A stretch of DNA of 64,000 bases from Pandoraea terrae (GCF_902459695.1 NZ_CABPRZ010000010.1:62001-126000); one strand, 5' to 3'. Counted from the first letter of the stretch, positions 48,958-63,695 are shown. The notes: generated by a model from the letters alone, not told the origin. A program made the numbers and translations.

Positions 48958-49437
48958 ATGAGCATCGAAGGGGTTTTGCGCGAAGGGTTTGTCACCACCA
49001 CGGCCGATAAACTCATCAACTGGACGCGCACGGGTTCGCTGTGGCCGATGACATTCGGTCTCGCGTGCTGTGCGGTCGAAATGATGCACGCCGGTGCGGC
49101 GCGCTACGATCTGGACCGTTTTGGCGTGGTTTTCCGCCCGAGTCCGCGTCAGTCCGACGTCATGATCGTGGCCGGCACTTTGTGCAACAAGATGGCACCT
49201 GCGCTTCGTAAGGTCTACGACCAAATGGCCGAGCCGCGCTGGGTGATTTCAATGGGGTCGTGCGCCAATGGCGGCGGCTACTACCATTATTCGTACTCGG
49301 TCGTGCGCGGTTGCGACCGCATCGTGCCGGTCGACGTTTACGTGCCTGGCTGTCCGCCGACGGCGGAGGCGCTGGTCTACGGGATCATGCAGCTGCAGTC
49401 CAAGATCAAGCGCACCAATACGATCGCGCGCAAATAA
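48958..49437 (+). CDS. nuoB: NADH-quinone oxidoreductase subunit B
   Basis: A 159-aa peripheral subunit that carries cluster N2, the last iron-sulfur cluster before quinone. The four Cys are in [22 protein letters not shown] and [10 protein letters not shown]. Confidence 0.97.
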   Translation: MSIEGVLREGFVTTTADKLINWTRTGSLWPMTFGLACCAVEMMHAGAARYDLDRFGVVFRPSPRQSDVMIVAGTLCNKMAPALRKVYDQMAEPRWVISMGSCANGGGYYHYSYSVVRGCDRIVPVDVYVPGCPPTAEALVYGIMQLQSKIKRTNTIARK

Positions 49438-49449
49438 CCGGGAACGCGC

Positions 49450-50049
49450 ATGTCGAAACTCGATACACTCAAAACGAACCTCCAGAATGTGCTGGGCGAC
49501 AAGATCCAGCAACTGACCTGTGCGCTCGATGAGCTGACGCTCATCGTCAAGGCGAGCGACTATCTCGAAGTCGCGAAAACGCTGCGCGGTCATGCCGATC
49601 TGAAGTTCGAACAATTGATGGACGTCGCCGGCCTGGACTACTCGGCGTTTGGCGACGGCGCGTATGACGGCCCGCGTTACGCTGCCGTCCTGCACCTGCT
49701 GTCGATCAGCCATAACTGGCGTCTGCGCGTGCGCGTGTTCGCGCCCGACGACGATCTGCCGGTCGTGCCGTCGGTGATTGACGTGTGGCGTTCCGCCGAC
49801 TGGTTCGAGCGCGAAGCGTTCGACCTGTTGGGCATCGTCTTCGAAGGCCATCCGGACCTGCGCCGCATCCTGACCGACTACGGTTTCATCGGCCATCCGT
49901 TCCGCAAGGATTTCCCGACCTCGGGCTACGTCGAAATGCGTTATGACCCCGAACAGAAGCGTGTGATCTATCAGCCGGTCACGATCGAGCCGCGTGAAAT
50001 CACGCCGCGCGTGATCCGCGAAGAACACTACGCCGGTCTGAAACATTAA
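49450..50049 (+). CDS. nuoC: NADH-quinone oxidoreductase subunit C
   Basis: A 199-aa 30-kDa-type subunit, separate from nuoD (unlike the fused nuoCD of E. coli). Conserved segment: [23 protein letters not shown], then [17 protein letters not shown]. Confidence 0.96.
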   Translation: MSKLDTLKTNLQNVLGDKIQQLTCALDELTLIVKASDYLEVAKTLRGHADLKFEQLMDVAGLDYSAFGDGAYDGPRYAAVLHLLSISHNWRLRVRVFAPDDDLPVVPSVIDVWRSADWFEREAFDLLGIVFEGHPDLRRILTDYGFIGHPFRKDFPTSGYVEMRYDPEQKRVIYQPVTIEPREITPRVIREEHYAGLKH

Positions 50050-50058
50050 GGTGGCCAC

Positions 50059-51315
50059 GTGGCAGATATCAAGAATTACACACTGAACTTCGGCCCGCAG
50101 CACCCGGCAGCGCACGGTGTGCTGCGCCTGGTGCTCGAGCTGGACGGCGAAGTCATTCAACGCGCCGATCCGCACATCGGCCTGTTGCATCGCGCCACTG
50201 AAAAGCTGGCTGAATCGAAGACGTTTCTGCAGTCGGTGCCGTATATGGACCGTCTCGACTACGTCTCGATGATGTGCAACGAGCACGCCTATGTGATGGC
50301 GATCGAGAAGCTGCTCGGCGTCGAAGTGCCGATCCGCGCGCAGTACATCCGTGTGATGTTCGATGAAATCACGCGGATCCTGAATCACCTGATGTGGATC
50401 GGTTCGCACGCGCTCGACGTGGGCGCGATGGCGGTGTTCCTGTACGCTTTCCGTGAACGCGAAGATCTCTTCGACGTCTACGAAGCCGTGTCGGGCGCGC
50501 GCATGCACGCGGCCTACTATCGTCCGGGCGGCGTCTATCGCGACATGCCCGACACGATGCCGCAATATCGTGCCTCGAAGTTCCACAACGAGCGCGCCAT
50601 CAAGCGCATGAACGAAGCTCGCCAAGGCTCGCTGCTCGATTTCATCGACGACTTCGCGAACCGTTTCCCGAAGTGTGTCGACGAATACGAAACGCTGCTG
50701 ACGGATAACCGGATCTGGAAACAACGTCTGGTCGGCATCGGCGTCGTGTCGCCGGAACGCGCCTTGCAGCTGGGCTTTTCCGGCGCGATGCTGCGCGGCT
50801 CGGGCATTGCCTGGGACCTGCGCAAGAAGCAGCCGTACGAAGTCTATGACAAGCTCGATTTCGACATCCCGGTCGGCAAGGAAGGCGATTGCTACGACCG
50901 CTATCTGGTGCGTGTCGAAGAAATGCGTCAGTCGGTGCGTCTGATCAAGCAATGTTCGGCCTGGCTGCGTGCGAACCCGGGGCTGCCGGTGATTACGGAC
51001 AATCACAAGGTGGCGCCGCCGTCGCGCGTCGAGATGAAGTCGAACATGGAAGAGCTGATTCACCATTTCAAGCTCTTCACGGAAGGGTTCCACGTGCCCG
51101 AAGGCGAGACGTATGCCGCCATCGAGCATCCGAAGGGTGAGTTCGGCATCTATCTGGTGTCGGACGGCGCAAACAAGCCATACCGCCTCAAGATTCGCGC
51201 ACCGGGCTTCGCTCACTTGTCCGCGCTCGATGAAATGGCGAAGGGTCACATGATTGCCGACGCGGTCGCAATCATCGGGACCCAGGACATCGTGTTCGGC
51301 GAGATCGATCGCTGA
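50059..51315 (+). CDS. nuoD: NADH-quinone oxidoreductase subunit D
   Basis: A 418-aa 49-kDa-type subunit that forms the quinone pocket with NuoB. It begins with GTG ([20 protein letters not shown]). Conserved residues include [22 protein letters not shown] and the C-terminal FGEIDR. Confidence 0.97.
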   Translation: MADIKNYTLNFGPQHPAAHGVLRLVLELDGEVIQRADPHIGLLHRATEKLAESKTFLQSVPYMDRLDYVSMMCNEHAYVMAIEKLLGVEVPIRAQYIRVMFDEITRILNHLMWIGSHALDVGAMAVFLYAFREREDLFDVYEAVSGARMHAAYYRPGGVYRDMPDTMPQYRASKFHNERAIKRMNEARQGSLLDFIDDFANRFPKCVDEYETLLTDNRIWKQRLVGIGVVSPERALQLGFSGAMLRGSGIAWDLRKKQPYEVYDKLDFDIPVGKEGDCYDRYLVRVEEMRQSVRLIKQCSAWLRANPGLPVITDNHKVAPPSRVEMKSNMEELIHHFKLFTEGFHVPEGETYAAIEHPKGEFGIYLVSDGANKPYRLKIRAPGFAHLSALDEMAKGHMIADAVAIIGTQDIVFGEIDR

Positions 51316-51322
51316 TCGCGCG

Positions 51323-51345
51323 ACGGGCGCCCCCGGGGCGCCCGT
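51323..51345. repeat. hairpin between nuoD and nuoE
   Basis: An 11-bp near-perfect palindrome (51323-51333 with 51335-51345) directly after nuoD, in an unusually wide 171-bp gap. No T-run follows. It may protect the upstream mRNA or attenuate transcription into nuoE. Confidence 0.5.
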
Positions 51346-51486
51346 ATGCTTTACCTCGGCAGGGCCGCTCCACAAAACCGCCTGCCGTTCCAGTTGCCGT
51401 GCCTACATGACGCGGGTGATCGAATCTCGATCAGCCAGCGCCGGCGCGAGCGGGGATAACGTTTTAGTAGAAAAGTCGGATCGGAA

Positions 51487-51987
51487 ATGCTTTCTCCCGA
51501 AGCCCTGAAGAAAATCGACCGTGAAGTCGCCAAATATCCTGCGGACCAGAAACAGTCCGCGGTCATGGCGTCGCTTGCCATTGCGCAGGTCGAAAAAGGC
51601 TGGTTGTCGCCCGAGGTCATGCAGTGCGTGGCGGACTACCTCGAAATGCCCGCGATTGCGGTGCAAGAGGTGGCGACCTTCTACAACATGTATGACACCG
51701 GCCCGGTCGGCAAATTCAAGCTGACCGTGTGCACGAACTTGCCGTGTCAATTGACGCGCGGCGAGGATGCGGCCAATTACCTGAAGCGGAAGCTCGGCAT
51801 CGACTTCAATGAAACGTCGGCAGACGGCCTGTTCACGCTCAAAGAGGGCGAGTGCATGGGCGCCTGCGGCGATGCCCCGGTGATGCTCGTCAACAACCAC
51901 CGGATGTGCAGCTTCATGAGCGACGAAAAGCTCGATGCGCTGATCGCGGAGCTGAAGTCGGCCGCCGGCAAGGGAGATCAAGCATGA
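51487..51987 (+). CDS. nuoE: NADH-quinone oxidoreductase subunit E
   Basis: A 166-aa thioredoxin-like subunit with a [2Fe-2S] cluster. Its four Cys are in [10 protein letters not shown] and [11 protein letters not shown]. It overlaps nuoF by four bases (ATGA). Confidence 0.96.
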   Translation: MLSPEALKKIDREVAKYPADQKQSAVMASLAIAQVEKGWLSPEVMQCVADYLEMPAIAVQEVATFYNMYDTGPVGKFKLTVCTNLPCQLTRGEDAANYLKRKLGIDFNETSADGLFTLKEGECMGACGDAPVMLVNNHRMCSFMSDEKLDALIAELKSAAGKGDQA

Positions 51988-53276
51988 CTTCGTTGCACGA
52001 CCGTCACATCAAGCCGCTGATCCTGGCCGGGCTCAACGGCGACAACTGGCACCTCGAGGACTATGTCGCACGCGGCGGCTACCAGCAGCTCGCGCGCATT
52101 CTCAACGAGAAAATTCCGCCCGAGCAGGTGATCGCCGACGTCAAGGCGTCGGGCCTGCGCGGCCGAGGCGGCGCGGGTTTCCCGACCGGCCTGAAGTGGA
52201 GTTTCATGCCGCGCCAGTTCCCGGGCCAGAAGTATCTCGTCTGCAATTCGGACGAAGGTGAACCGGGTACGTTCAAGGATCGCGACATCCTGCGCTACAA
52301 CCCGCATTCGCTGATCGAAGGCATGGCCATCGGTGCGTACGCGATGGGCATTTCCGTGGGCTACAACTACATCCACGGCGAGATTTTCTCGGTCTACGAG
52401 CGTTTCGAGCAAGCACTGGAAGAGGCGCGCGCCGCCGGTTATCTCGGCGACAACATCCTCGGTTCGGGCTTCTCGTTCCAGTTGCACGGCCATCATGGAT
52501 ATGGCGCGTACATCTGCGGTGAAGAGACCGCGCTGCTCGAGTCTCTTGAAGGCAAGAAGGGCCAGCCGCGCTTCAAGCCGCCGTTCCCGGCGAGCTTCGG
52601 CCTGTACGGCAAGCCGACCACGATCAACAACACCGAGACGTTCGCTGCCGTCCCGTTCCTGCTGGCCGTGGGCCCGCAGAACTACCTCGAAATGGGCAAG
52701 CCGAACAACGGCGGCACCAAGATCTTCTCGGTGTCGGGCGACGTCGAGCGTCCGGGCAACTACGAGATCCCGCTCGGCACGCCGTTCTCCGAGTTGATGG
52801 AACTCGCCGGCGGCATGCGCGGCGGCAAGAAGATCAAGGCGGTGATTCCCGGCGGCTCGTCCGCACCGGTCGTGCCCGGCGATCTGATGATGCAGACCAC
52901 GATGGACTACGACGGTATTGCCAAGGCGGGTTCGATGCTCGGCTCGGGCGCCGTGATCGTGATGGACGAGACGCGCTGCATGGTGCGCTCGCTGCTGCGC
53001 CTGTCGTACTTCTATTTCGAGGAATCGTGCGGCCAGTGCACGCCGTGCCGTGAGGGCACTGGCTGGCTGTGGCGCGTGGTCAACCGTATCGAGCACGGCC
53101 AAGGCCGCCAGGAAGACCTGGATCTGCTCAACTCGGTGGCCGAGAACATCATGGGCCGTACCATTTGCGCGCTCGGCGATGCCGCGGCGATGCCGGTGCG
53201 CGGCATGCTGAAACACTATTGGGACGAGTTCGCCTACCACGTCGAGCACAAGCAATGCTTGGTCGGCGCTCATTAA
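51984..53276 (+). CDS. nuoF: NADH-quinone oxidoreductase subunit F
   Basis: A 430-aa NADH-binding subunit with FMN. NADH/FMN motifs are [15 protein letters not shown] and [15 protein letters not shown]; the [4Fe-4S] cluster Cys are in [13 protein letters not shown] plus a later Cys in TICALGD. Start at ATG 51984; the frame is open further upstream inside nuoE. Confidence 0.97.
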   Translation: MTSLHDRHIKPLILAGLNGDNWHLEDYVARGGYQQLARILNEKIPPEQVIADVKASGLRGRGGAGFPTGLKWSFMPRQFPGQKYLVCNSDEGEPGTFKDRDILRYNPHSLIEGMAIGAYAMGISVGYNYIHGEIFSVYERFEQALEEARAAGYLGDNILGSGFSFQLHGHHGYGAYICGEETALLESLEGKKGQPRFKPPFPASFGLYGKPTTINNTETFAAVPFLLAVGPQNYLEMGKPNNGGTKIFSVSGDVERPGNYEIPLGTPFSELMELAGGMRGGKKIKAVIPGGSSAPVVPGDLMMQTTMDYDGIAKAGSMLGSGAVIVMDETRCMVRSLLRLSYFYFEESCGQCTPCREGTGWLWRVVNRIEHGQGRQEDLDLLNSVAENIMGRTICALGDAAAMPVRGMLKHYWDEFAYHVEHKQCLVGAH

Positions 53277-53318
53277 TCCCCCACCAGTCCATCCGACGCG
53301 TGGCTTTGGACCGCTACT

Positions 53319-55631
53319 ATGGTTGAAATCGAAATTGACGGCCAAAAGGTCGAGGTGCCCGAAGGCAGCATGGTGATCCAGGCTGCCAAGAAGAACGGCA
53401 CCTATATTCCCCACTTCTGCTATCACAAGAAGCTCTCGATCGCGGCGAACTGCCGCATGTGTCTGGTCGAAGTCGAAAAGGCGCCCAAGGCCGTGCCGGC
53501 CTGCGCCACGCCGGTCGCTGCCGGCATGGTGGTGAAAACGAACTCCGAGAAAGCTGTGAAAGCGCAGCAATCGGTGATGGAGTTCCTGCTCATCAACCAC
53601 CCGCTCGATTGCCCGATCTGCGATCAGGGTGGTGAGTGCCAACTTCAGGATCTGGCCGTCGGTTACGGCAAGTCCGCTTCGCGCTACCAGGAAGAGAAGC
53701 GTGTGGTGTTCCACAAGAATGTGGGCCCGCTGATCTCGATGGAAGAAATGTCGCGTTGCATCCACTGCACGCGTTGCGTCCGTTTCGGCCAGGAAGTTGC
53801 CGGCGTGATGGAATTCGGCATGCTGGGCCGCGGCGAACATTCCGAAATCACGTCGTTCGTTGGCAAGACGGTCGACTCGGAACTGTCGGGTAACATGATC
53901 GACCTGTGCCCGGTGGGTGCACTCACTTCGAAGCCGTTCCGTTACAGCGCCCGTACGTGGGAGCTGTCGCGGCGCAAGTCGGTGAGTCCTCACGACGGTG
54001 TGGGTGCCAATCTCGTGGTGCAGGTCAAGAACAACCAGGTCATGCGCGTCGTGCCGCTCGAGAACGAGTCGGTCAACGAGTGCTGGATCTCGGACAAGGA
54101 CCGTTTTTCGTACGAAGGCCTGAACAGCGCCGAACGCCTGACCAAGCCGATGCTCAAGCAGGGCGGCCGGTGGCATGAAGTCGATTGGCAAACGGCCCTG
54201 GAATACGTGGGGCATGGTTTGACCGACATCGTCCGCGACTTCGGCGCCGATGCGGTGGCCGCCCTGGCCACGCCGCACGCGACTGTCGAGGAGCTGTTCC
54301 TGCTGCAGAAGTTCATGCGCGGCCTCGGCAGCGACAACGTCGACTTCCGCCTGCGCCAGAGCGATTTTTCGGCGCAAACGAAGGGTGCGCCCTGGCTCGG
54401 CTTGCCGATTGCGGACCTGAATCGCCTGAACAGTGTACTGGTCGTGGGCTCGTTCCTGCGCAAGGACCACCCGCTGCTGGCCGCGCGCCTGCGCGCCGCC
54501 GTGAAGGCCGGTGCACAGCTCAATGTGCTGCACGCCGCCGACGACGATCTGCTCGTGCGCATCGCCAACAAGGCGATCGCCGCGCCGAGCGCGTGGGCCT
54601 TGGAGCTTGCCGGCATCGCCGTGGCTGCCGCCACCGCCAAGGGCGCTGCCGTGCCGGCCGAACTGGCCGCCGTGGCGCCGACCGATGCCGCTCGCGCCAT
54701 CGCGGCTTCGCTGATCAACGGCGAACGCCGTGCGATCCTGCTCGGCAATGCCGTCGTCCAGCATCCGCAATTCGCACAGCTGCACGCGCTGGCGCAAGTG
54801 ATCGCTGACATCACAGGCGCATCGCTGGGCTTCCTGACGGAAGGCGCGAACACGGTCGGCGGGCACATCGCCCGGGCGACGAGCGCACAAGGTGCCGCCG
54901 CACTGTTCGACACGCCGCGTCAAGCTTACGTGCTGCTGCATGCCGAGCCGGACTTCGATGCCGCCAACCCGGCGCAAGCCCGTGCTGCGTTGGGCGCTGC
55001 CAAGATGGTCGTGTCGCTGTCGCCGTTCAAGCACGGCCTCGAGTACGCCGACGTGCTGCTGCCGATCGCGCCGTACACGGAAACGGCCGGCACGTTCGTC
55101 AACTGCGAGGGGCTGGTTCAACCGTTCAACGGTGTCGTACGCGCGCTGGGCGAGACGCGTCCCGCCTGGAAGGTGCTGCGCGTGCTCGGCAACTTGCTGA
55201 AGCTGTCGGGTTTCGAATACGACACGGCCGAGCAAGTGCGTGACGAAGCGTTGGCCGGTTTCTCGGCTGCCGCGCTCGACAATCGCGCCGGGACCGCACT
55301 GGCCGCGCCTCAGTTGGCCGCTGCCGGTCTGGAGCGTCTGGCCGATGTGCCGATCTACCACGCCGATGCGCTGGTGCGCCGTGCGCCGTCGCTGCACCTG
55401 ACCAACGACGCGAAGGCCGCGCTGCGCGCCACGTTGCCGGCTGCGCTGTTCGACAGCCTGGGCCTGGCCGCCGGCGATGCGATCGTCATTCGCCAGGGCA
55501 ACGCCAGCGTTACATTGCCTGCCGCCCGTTCGGCCACGCTGCCTGCCAACGTGGTGCGCGTGCCGAGTGCCACGCCGGCGTCCGCCGCGCTCGGCGCGAT
55601 GTTCGGTGAAATTTCGGTGGAGAAGGCGTAA
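53319..55631 (+). CDS. nuoG: NADH-quinone oxidoreductase subunit G
   Basis: A 770-aa subunit. An N-terminal [2Fe-2S] ferredoxin domain ([20 protein letters not shown]) and further cluster motifs ([40 protein letters not shown]) are followed by a molybdopterin-oxidoreductase-like domain that lacks the metal centre. It shares one base with nuoH (TAATG). Confidence 0.96.
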   Translation: MVEIEIDGQKVEVPEGSMVIQAAKKNGTYIPHFCYHKKLSIAANCRMCLVEVEKAPKAVPACATPVAAGMVVKTNSEKAVKAQQSVMEFLLINHPLDCPICDQGGECQLQDLAVGYGKSASRYQEEKRVVFHKNVGPLISMEEMSRCIHCTRCVRFGQEVAGVMEFGMLGRGEHSEITSFVGKTVDSELSGNMIDLCPVGALTSKPFRYSARTWELSRRKSVSPHDGVGANLVVQVKNNQVMRVVPLENESVNECWISDKDRFSYEGLNSAERLTKPMLKQGGRWHEVDWQTALEYVGHGLTDIVRDFGADAVAALATPHATVEELFLLQKFMRGLGSDNVDFRLRQSDFSAQTKGAPWLGLPIADLNRLNSVLVVGSFLRKDHPLLAARLRAAVKAGAQLNVLHAADDDLLVRIANKAIAAPSAWALELAGIAVAAATAKGAAVPAELAAVAPTDAARAIAASLINGERRAILLGNAVVQHPQFAQLHALAQVIADITGASLGFLTEGANTVGGHIARATSAQGAAALFDTPRQAYVLLHAEPDFDAANPAQARAALGAAKMVVSLSPFKHGLEYADVLLPIAPYTETAGTFVNCEGLVQPFNGVVRALGETRPAWKVLRVLGNLLKLSGFEYDTAEQVRDEALAGFSAAALDNRAGTALAAPQLAAAGLERLADVPIYHADALVRRAPSLHLTNDAKAALRATLPAALFDSLGLAAGDAIVIRQGNASVTLPAARSATLPANVVRVPSATPASAALGAMFGEISVEKA

Positions 55632-56695
55632 TGAGCGTGAACGACATCATCAACCAATACGGCACGCAGATTCTCGGCGTTGCCTGGCCGACCGTGTGGG
55701 CCGTCGTCCGCATTCTGGTCGTGTCGGTGATCCTGCTGCTGTGCGTGGCGTACCTGATCCTGTGGGAGCGCAAGCTCATCGGCTGGATGCACGTGCGTCT
55801 CGGCCCGAACCGCGTCGGCCCGGCAGGTTTGCTGCAGCCGATCGCCGACGTGCTGAAGCTGCTGCTCAAGGAAGTCATCACGCCGACGCAGGTCAGCAAG
55901 GGCATCTACGGCATTGCGCCGGTGCTGGCCGTGCTGCCGGCCTTCGCGATCTGGGCGGTGATCCCGTTCCAGCCGGGTGCCGTGCTGGCCGACGTCAACG
56001 CCGGCATGCTCTACGCCATGGCCATCTCGTCGATCGGTGTCTACGGTGTCATTCTGGCAGGCTGGGCTTCGAACTCGAAGTACGCCTTCCTCGGCGCAAT
56101 GCGTGCTTCGGCCCAGATGATTTCGTATGAAATCTCGATGGGCTTCGCGCTGGTCTGCGTTTTGATGGTCTCCGGCACGCTGAACCTGTCGGACATCATC
56201 CGCTCGCAGGAGCAGGGCATGTTCGCAAGCCACGGCATCAACTTCATGTCGTGGAACTGGCTGCCGCTGCTGCCGATGTTCGTCGTCTACTTCGTGTCGG
56301 GTATCGCGGAAACCAACCGCCATCCGTTCGACGTCGTCGAAGGCGAATCGGAAATCGTGGCCGGTCACATGATTGAATATTCGGGCATGGGCTTCGCGCT
56401 GTTCTTCCTGGCCGAATACATCAACATGATCGTGATTTCGGCGCTGGCGTCAGTGCTGTTCCTGGGTGGCTGGAGCGCGCCGTTCGGCTTCCTGTCGTTC
56501 ATTCCGGGCGTGTTCTGGTTGGCCTTCAAGGTCTTCCTGTTGCTGTCGGTATTCATTTGGGTGCGCGCGACGTTCCCGCGCTATCGCTATGACCAGATCA
56601 TGCGTCTGGGCTGGAAGATTTTCCTGCCGGTCACGCTGTTCTGGCTGGTCGTGGTGGGGTGCTGGATCATGTCGCCCTGGAATATCTGGGGCTAA
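55631..56695 (+). CDS. nuoH: NADH-quinone oxidoreductase subunit H
   Basis: A 354-aa membrane subunit with eight helices that joins the membrane arm to the peripheral arm. Conserved: [19 protein letters not shown] and the acidic loop [20 protein letters not shown]. Confidence 0.97.
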   Translation: MSVNDIINQYGTQILGVAWPTVWAVVRILVVSVILLLCVAYLILWERKLIGWMHVRLGPNRVGPAGLLQPIADVLKLLLKEVITPTQVSKGIYGIAPVLAVLPAFAIWAVIPFQPGAVLADVNAGMLYAMAISSIGVYGVILAGWASNSKYAFLGAMRASAQMISYEISMGFALVCVLMVSGTLNLSDIIRSQEQGMFASHGINFMSWNWLPLLPMFVVYFVSGIAETNRHPFDVVEGESEIVAGHMIEYSGMGFALFFLAEYINMIVISALASVLFLGGWSAPFGFLSFIPGVFWLAFKVFLLLSVFIWVRATFPRYRYDQIMRLGWKIFLPVTLFWLVVVGCWIMSPWNIWG

Positions 56696-56718
56696 GGCGG
56701 ACGGAGTAGGGGAATCCC

Positions 56719-57210
56719 ATGGTAAGGGCAATTAAGGATTTTTTCGGCAGTTTCCTGTTGTTGGAACTGCTCAAGGGCATGGCACTGACGGGGCGCTATG
56801 CGTTCGCACGCAAAGTGACGGTTCAGTTTCCGGAAGAAAAGACGCCGCTGTCGCCGCGTTTCCGTGGACTGCACGCACTGCGCCGCTATCCGAACGGTGA
56901 AGAGCGCTGCATCGCTTGCAAGCTTTGCGAAGCAGTGTGCCCGGCAATGGCCATTACGATCGAGTCGGATGTGCGCGACGACGGCACCCGCCGCACCACG
57001 CGCTACGACATCGACCTGACGAAGTGCATCTTCTGCGGCTTCTGCGAGGAAAGCTGCCCGGTGGACTCGATCGTCGAAACGCACATCCTCGAGTATCACG
57101 GTGAGAAGCGCGGCGATCTGTACTTCACCAAGGACATGCTGCTCGCGGTCGGCGACCGCTACGAGAAGGAAATCGCGGCGGCCAAGGCGGCCGATGCGCC
57201 GTACCGGTAA
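56719..57210 (+). CDS. nuoI: NADH-quinone oxidoreductase subunit I
   Basis: A 163-aa subunit with two [4Fe-4S] clusters: [12 protein letters not shown] and [12 protein letters not shown]. It carries electrons to NuoB. Confidence 0.97.
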   Translation: MVRAIKDFFGSFLLLELLKGMALTGRYAFARKVTVQFPEEKTPLSPRFRGLHALRRYPNGEERCIACKLCEAVCPAMAITIESDVRDDGTRRTTRYDIDLTKCIFCGFCEESCPVDSIVETHILEYHGEKRGDLYFTKDMLLAVGDRYEKEIAAAKAADAPYR

Positions 57211-57287
57211 GCAGAGGGCGGGGCGCGGCAGCACGGGCGCGCCCGGTACGGCATTCCATTGGCTAATTTGGTGACACTCCGGTGATT

Positions 57288-57935
57288 ATGGAATTCACAA
57301 CTCTTTTGTTCTACGCGTTTGCGCTGGTCCTGGTGATCGCGGCCTTCAAGGTCGTCACCTCGCGCAATCCCATACAGTCGGCACTGTATCTCGTGCTGGC
57401 CTTCTTCAACGCCGCGGCGATCTGGATGCTGCTGCAGGCCGAGTTCCTGGCGATCATGCTGGTGCTCGTGTATGTCGGCGCGGTCATGGTGTTGTTCCTG
57501 TTCGTGGTGATGATGATCGACATCAATCTCGACGAACTGCGGCGCGGCTTCGGCAAGTTCGTGCCGTTGGCGAGCCTGGTCGGCGCGATCATGATCGTTG
57601 AAGCAGCGCTCGTGCTGATGCGCGGCTACGGCGCGACGCGCTCCCCGATCAAGCCGGTGTCCGCACCGGAGATCGCGAACACGAAGGCCCTCGGCATTTC
57701 GCTGTACACCGACTACATCTATGCGTTCGAAGTTGCAGGCCTGATCCTGCTGGTGGCCCTGGTCGCCGCGATCGCGCTGACGATGCGCTCACGCAAGGAT
57801 CACAAACAGACCGACCCGAGCAAGCAGGTGCGTGTGCAAGCGCGCGACCGCGTGCGTCTGGTGTCGATGCCCGCCGAAGCCCGGCAGACGGCTGGCACCT
57901 CCGGCGAGTCCGGCAGCGTGCCGGCGGCGGAATAA
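57288..57935 (+). CDS. nuoJ: NADH-quinone oxidoreductase subunit J
   Basis: A 215-aa membrane subunit with five helices (MEFTTLLFYAFALVLVIAAF; LVLVYVGAVMVLFLFVVMM). Start at ATG 57288; a GTG two codons upstream is an alternative. The C-terminal tail is hydrophilic and longer than in E. coli. Confidence 0.95.
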   Translation: MEFTTLLFYAFALVLVIAAFKVVTSRNPIQSALYLVLAFFNAAAIWMLLQAEFLAIMLVLVYVGAVMVLFLFVVMMIDINLDELRRGFGKFVPLASLVGAIMIVEAALVLMRGYGATRSPIKPVSAPEIANTKALGISLYTDYIYAFEVAGLILLVALVAAIALTMRSRKDHKQTDPSKQVRVQARDRVRLVSMPAEARQTAGTSGESGSVPAAE

Positions 57936-57947
57936 GGAGAGCCCAAC

Positions 57948-58259
57948 ATGTTGTCGTTGTCGCTAGCGCATTACCTGGTGTTGGGCGCGATCCTGTTCGC
58001 CATCAGCATCGTCGGTATCTTCCTCAACCGCAAAAATGTGATCGTGCTGTTGATGGCCATCGAGCTGATGTTGCTCGCGGTCAATCTGAACTTCGTCGCG
58101 TTCTCGCATTACCTGGGCGATATCAGCGGTCAGGTGTTTGTGTTCTTCATTCTTACGGTGGCCGCCGCGGAATCTGCGATCGGCCTGGCTATTCTGGTCA
58201 CGCTGTTCCGTAAGCTCGAAACGATCAACGTCGAAGACCTCGACCGCCTCAAGGGTTAA
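57948..58259 (+). CDS. nuoK: NADH-quinone oxidoreductase subunit K
   Basis: A 103-aa subunit with three helices and the conserved Glu residues in [12 protein letters not shown] and [11 protein letters not shown]. It is MrpC-like and takes part in proton pumping. Confidence 0.97.
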   Translation: MLSLSLAHYLVLGAILFAISIVGIFLNRKNVIVLLMAIELMLLAVNLNFVAFSHYLGDISGQVFVFFILTVAAAESAIGLAILVTLFRKLETINVEDLDRLKG

Positions 58260-58275
58260 TAAAGCGAACGCTGTT

Positions 58276-60324
<2,049 letters not shown>

Positions 60325-60340
60325 GGGGGAGCCAATCACA

Positions 60341-61822
60341 ATGCAATCGCTACCGCTTCTGAGTCTGGCCATCTGGCTGCCCATCGTGACGGGGATCGTT
60401 GTCCTCGCCGTGGGTTCGGACCGCAATCCGGGGCTGGCCCGTGGCCTGTCGCTGCTCGGTTCTTTCGTCAGCTTCCTGGTGACGCTGCCGTTGATCTCGA
60501 ATTTCAACGCCGGCACGGCCGCGATGCAGTACGTCGAAAAGACGCCCTGGATCGACCGGTTCCATATCAACTACTTCCTCGGGATCGACGGCATCGCGCT
60601 GTGGCTCGTGGTGCTGACCGCACTGACCACGGTGATCGTCGTGATCAGCGCCTGGGAGGTGATCACCGAGCGCGTGGCGCAGTACATGGCCGCGTTCCTG
60701 ATCCTGTCCGGCCTGATGATCGGCGTCTTCGCAGCGCAGGACGGCTTGCTGTTCTATGTGTTCTTCGAAGCCACGCTGATCCCGATGTACCTGATCATCG
60801 GTGTGTGGGGCGGCCCGAACCGCGTCTACGCCGCGTTCAAGTTCTTCCTGTACACGCTGCTCGGCTCGTTGCTGATGCTGGTCGGGCTGATCTATCTGTA
60901 CAACGCGACGGGTTCGTTCGCGCTGACGGACTGGTACGCAGTCAAGCTGCCGATGAATGTGCAGATCCTGCTGTTCGTGGCGTTCTTCATGGCGTTCGCC
61001 GTGAAGGTCCCGATGTGGCCGGTGCATACGTGGTTGCCGGACGCCCACGTGGAAGCGCCGACCGGCGGCTCGGTGGTGCTGGCTGCGATCATGCTGAAGC
61101 TGGGCGCCTACGGTTTCCTGCGCTTCTCGATGCCGATTGCGCCTGACGCCAGCCGCTATCTGTCGGGCTTCATGATCGCGCTGGCGCTGATCGCCATCGT
61201 CTATATCGGGCTGGTGGCGCTGGTACAGACCGACATGAAGAAGCTGGTCGCGTATTCGTCGATCGCTCACATGGGGTTCGCCATCCTCGGCTTCTTCATG
61301 TTCAGCGAAATCGGCATGCAGGGCGCGCTGGTGCAGATGATCTCGCACGGCTTCGTGTCGGGCGCGATGTTCCTGTGCATCGGGGTGCTGTACGACCGCC
61401 TTCATTCGCGCAACATTGCCGATTACGGCGGTGTCGTGAATACGATGCCGAAGTTCGCGGCGCTGTTGATGCTGTTCACGATGGCCAACAGTGGCCTGCC
61501 GGCCACGTCGGGCTTCGTCGGCGAATTCCTGGTGATCCTGGGCGCCGTGAAGTTCAACTTCTGGATCGGCCTGCTTGCCGCCACGTCGCTGATCACGGGC
61601 GCAGCGTATTCGCTGTGGATGTACAAGCGCGTGATTTTCGGTGCGATCGCCAACGATAACGTCAGGGAACTGGTCGACATCAACAAGCGCGAATTTTTCA
61701 TGCTTGCCGTGCTGGCGCTGCTGACGCTGTTCATGGGTCTGTATCCGAAGCCTTTCACCGACCTGATGCAGTCGTCCGTGGTTAACCTCCTCGCCCAAGT
61801 GGCGCAGACGAAGCTGCCGTAA
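60341..61822 (+). CDS. nuoM: NADH-quinone oxidoreductase subunit M
   Basis: A 493-aa antiporter-like subunit. Conserved lysine and glutamate residues lie in [34 protein letters not shown] and [16 protein letters not shown]. Confidence 0.96.
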   Translation: MQSLPLLSLAIWLPIVTGIVVLAVGSDRNPGLARGLSLLGSFVSFLVTLPLISNFNAGTAAMQYVEKTPWIDRFHINYFLGIDGIALWLVVLTALTTVIVVISAWEVITERVAQYMAAFLILSGLMIGVFAAQDGLLFYVFFEATLIPMYLIIGVWGGPNRVYAAFKFFLYTLLGSLLMLVGLIYLYNATGSFALTDWYAVKLPMNVQILLFVAFFMAFAVKVPMWPVHTWLPDAHVEAPTGGSVVLAAIMLKLGAYGFLRFSMPIAPDASRYLSGFMIALALIAIVYIGLVALVQTDMKKLVAYSSIAHMGFAILGFFMFSEIGMQGALVQMISHGFVSGAMFLCIGVLYDRLHSRNIADYGGVVNTMPKFAALLMLFTMANSGLPATSGFVGEFLVILGAVKFNFWIGLLAATSLITGAAYSLWMYKRVIFGAIANDNVRELVDINKREFFMLAVLALLTLFMGLYPKPFTDLMQSSVVNLLAQVAQTKLP

Positions 61823-61842
61823 TCGAGGAGACGAACAAGATC

Positions 61843-63315
61843 ATGCAAAACTTAAATCTGTTGCCTGTGCTTCCCGAGGCGGTCCTGCTCTTCATGATCC
61901 TCGTGATCATGATGTGCGACGCCTTCCTCGGCCAGACGCGCAAAATGCACTACGTCCTGTCGGTGCTGACCATGGCGGTGGTGACGGTCCTGTACGGGGT
62001 AGCCGCTGCGACCGACCCGGCCTCGCATTACCTGTTCGGCAACATGGTCGTCGCCGATCCGATGTCGAACCTGCTCAAAGCGTTCGGCAGCCTCGCCACG
62101 CTCGTGACCTTCGTGTACGGCCGCCAGTACCTGGAAGCGCGCGGTCTCGACCGCGGTGACTTCTACGTGCTGAGCCTGTTCTCGCTGCTCGGCCTGTCGG
62201 TGATGATTTCGGGCAACAACTTCCTGACCCTGTACCTGGGCCTGGAGTTGATGTCGCTGTCGCTGTATGCACTGGCTGCCGTCTGGCGCGATTCGCAGAA
62301 CTCGATCGAGTCGGCCATGAAGTACTACGTGCTCGGCGCGTTGGCTTCGGGCTTTCTGCTGTACGGCATGTCGATGATGTACGGTGCGACCGGCTCGCTG
62401 GAACTGGCGAAGGTTTTCGAAGTGATCGCTTCGGGCGCCGTCAACAAGATCGTGCTGGTGTTCGGCGTGGTGTTTGTCGTGGCCGGCCTGGCGTTCAAGC
62501 TTGGCGCCGCGCCGTTCCACATGTGGGTGCCGGACGTCTATCACGGCGCCCCGACGCCCGTGACGCTGCTGATCGCCGGCGCACCGAAGCTGGGTGCGTT
62601 CGCGCTGTTGCTGCGCTTGCTCGTCGAAGGCATGCTGCCGCTGGCGATCGATTGGCAGCAAATGCTGATCATCCTGGCGGTCCTGTCGCTCGTCGTCGGT
62701 AACCTGACCGCGATCGTGCAGACGAACACCAAGCGCCTGCTGGCGTACTCGACGATCTCGCACATGGGATTCGTGCTGCTCGGCATGCTCTCGGGCGTGG
62801 TCGGCGGCAAGATCGACGGCATTGCCGGCGCCTATGGTTCGGCCCTGTTCTACAGCGTGATCTACCTGCTCACGACGCTCGGCACGTTCGGCGTGGTGCT
62901 GTTGCTCTCGCGCAAGGGCTTTGAAGCCGAGAACCTTTCGGATCTGAAGGGTCTTAATCAACGTAGCCCGTGGTTTGCGTTCGTGATGCTGCTGCTGATG
63001 TTCTCGCTGGCCGGCATTCCGCCGATGGCGGGCTTCTATGCCAAGCTCGCGGTGCTGCAGGCGGTGCTCAACGCCGGCATGACCTGGCTGGCCGTGGTCG
63101 CGGTGATCACGTCGCTGATCGGTGCGTTCTACTACCTGCGTGTCGTCAAGCTGATGTACTTCGATGCGCCGGAAGACACCATGCCGCTGGAAGGGGGCCT
63201 GTCGATGCGCGTCGTGCTGTCGATCAACGGCCTGGCGATGCTGTATTTCGGTTTGCTGCCCAGCTCGCTGATGGACTGGTGCCTGCAGACCATCAAGCTG
63301 ACGTTGGCCAGCTAA
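61843..63315 (+). CDS. nuoN: NADH-quinone oxidoreductase subunit N
   Basis: A 490-aa antiporter-like subunit. Conserved: [35 protein letters not shown] and [19 protein letters not shown]. Last complex I gene of the operon. Confidence 0.96.
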   Translation: MQNLNLLPVLPEAVLLFMILVIMMCDAFLGQTRKMHYVLSVLTMAVVTVLYGVAAATDPASHYLFGNMVVADPMSNLLKAFGSLATLVTFVYGRQYLEARGLDRGDFYVLSLFSLLGLSVMISGNNFLTLYLGLELMSLSLYALAAVWRDSQNSIESAMKYYVLGALASGFLLYGMSMMYGATGSLELAKVFEVIASGAVNKIVLVFGVVFVVAGLAFKLGAAPFHMWVPDVYHGAPTPVTLLIAGAPKLGAFALLLRLLVEGMLPLAIDWQQMLIILAVLSLVVGNLTAIVQTNTKRLLAYSTISHMGFVLLGMLSGVVGGKIDGIAGAYGSALFYSVIYLLTTLGTFGVVLLLSRKGFEAENLSDLKGLNQRSPWFAFVMLLLMFSLAGIPPMAGFYAKLAVLQAVLNAGMTWLAVVAVITSLIGAFYYLRVVKLMYFDAPEDTMPLEGGLSMRVVLSINGLAMLYFGLLPSSLMDWCLQTIKLTLAS

Positions 63316-63347
63316 GGCCGGCCGACGTTAGACAACGGAGACGATAC

Positions 63348-63656
63348 GTGGGCCTGTCCGCCGGCGCTTGGTTCGTGATTCTGCTGGCGCTGGTCGGCGC
63401 CAACCTGCCGTTCGTCAATCAGCGCCTTTTTGCGGTGGCCCCGATGGGCCGCCCCGTCAAGGCGCTGTGGCTGCGGCTCGTGGAAATGGTCGTGGCGTAC
63501 TTCGTGGTGGGCCTGTTGGCCTGGCTCGTCGAATCGCGTATTGGCAATGTATTCGGGCAGGGCTGGGAGTTCTACGCGGTGACCGCGGCGTTGTTCGTGG
63601 TGTTCGCGTTTCCCGGCTTCGTCTACCGGTATTTGTGGCGTCACCGGCGTGCTTGA
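63348..63656 (+). CDS. DUF2818 membrane protein
   Basis: A 102-aa protein with three membrane helices that follows nuoN in Burkholderiales. It begins with GTG (MGLSAGAWFVILLALVGANLP), preceded by ACGGAGACG. Function unknown; the fixed position suggests a role with complex I or a structural accessory, which is unproven. Confidence 0.88.
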   Translation: MGLSAGAWFVILLALVGANLPFVNQRLFAVAPMGRPVKALWLRLVEMVVAYFVVGLLAWLVESRIGNVFGQGWEFYAVTAALFVVFAFPGFVYRYLWRHRRA

Positions 63657-63672
63657 CCGCCGTACGCACGTG

Positions 63673-63695
63673 ACGCCGCCTTCGGGCGGCGTTTT
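63673..63695 (+). terminator. intrinsic terminator after the nuo operon
   Basis: A perfect 8-bp stem (63673-63680 with 63685-63692), a TTCG tetraloop and four T residues. Confidence 0.85.

Noticed and set aside
51978-55397. 1139-codon open frame antisense to nuoF and nuoG
   Set aside because: It mirrors the codon structure of the high-GC sense genes, shows Arg/His/Gln-rich low-information protein and no family motifs.
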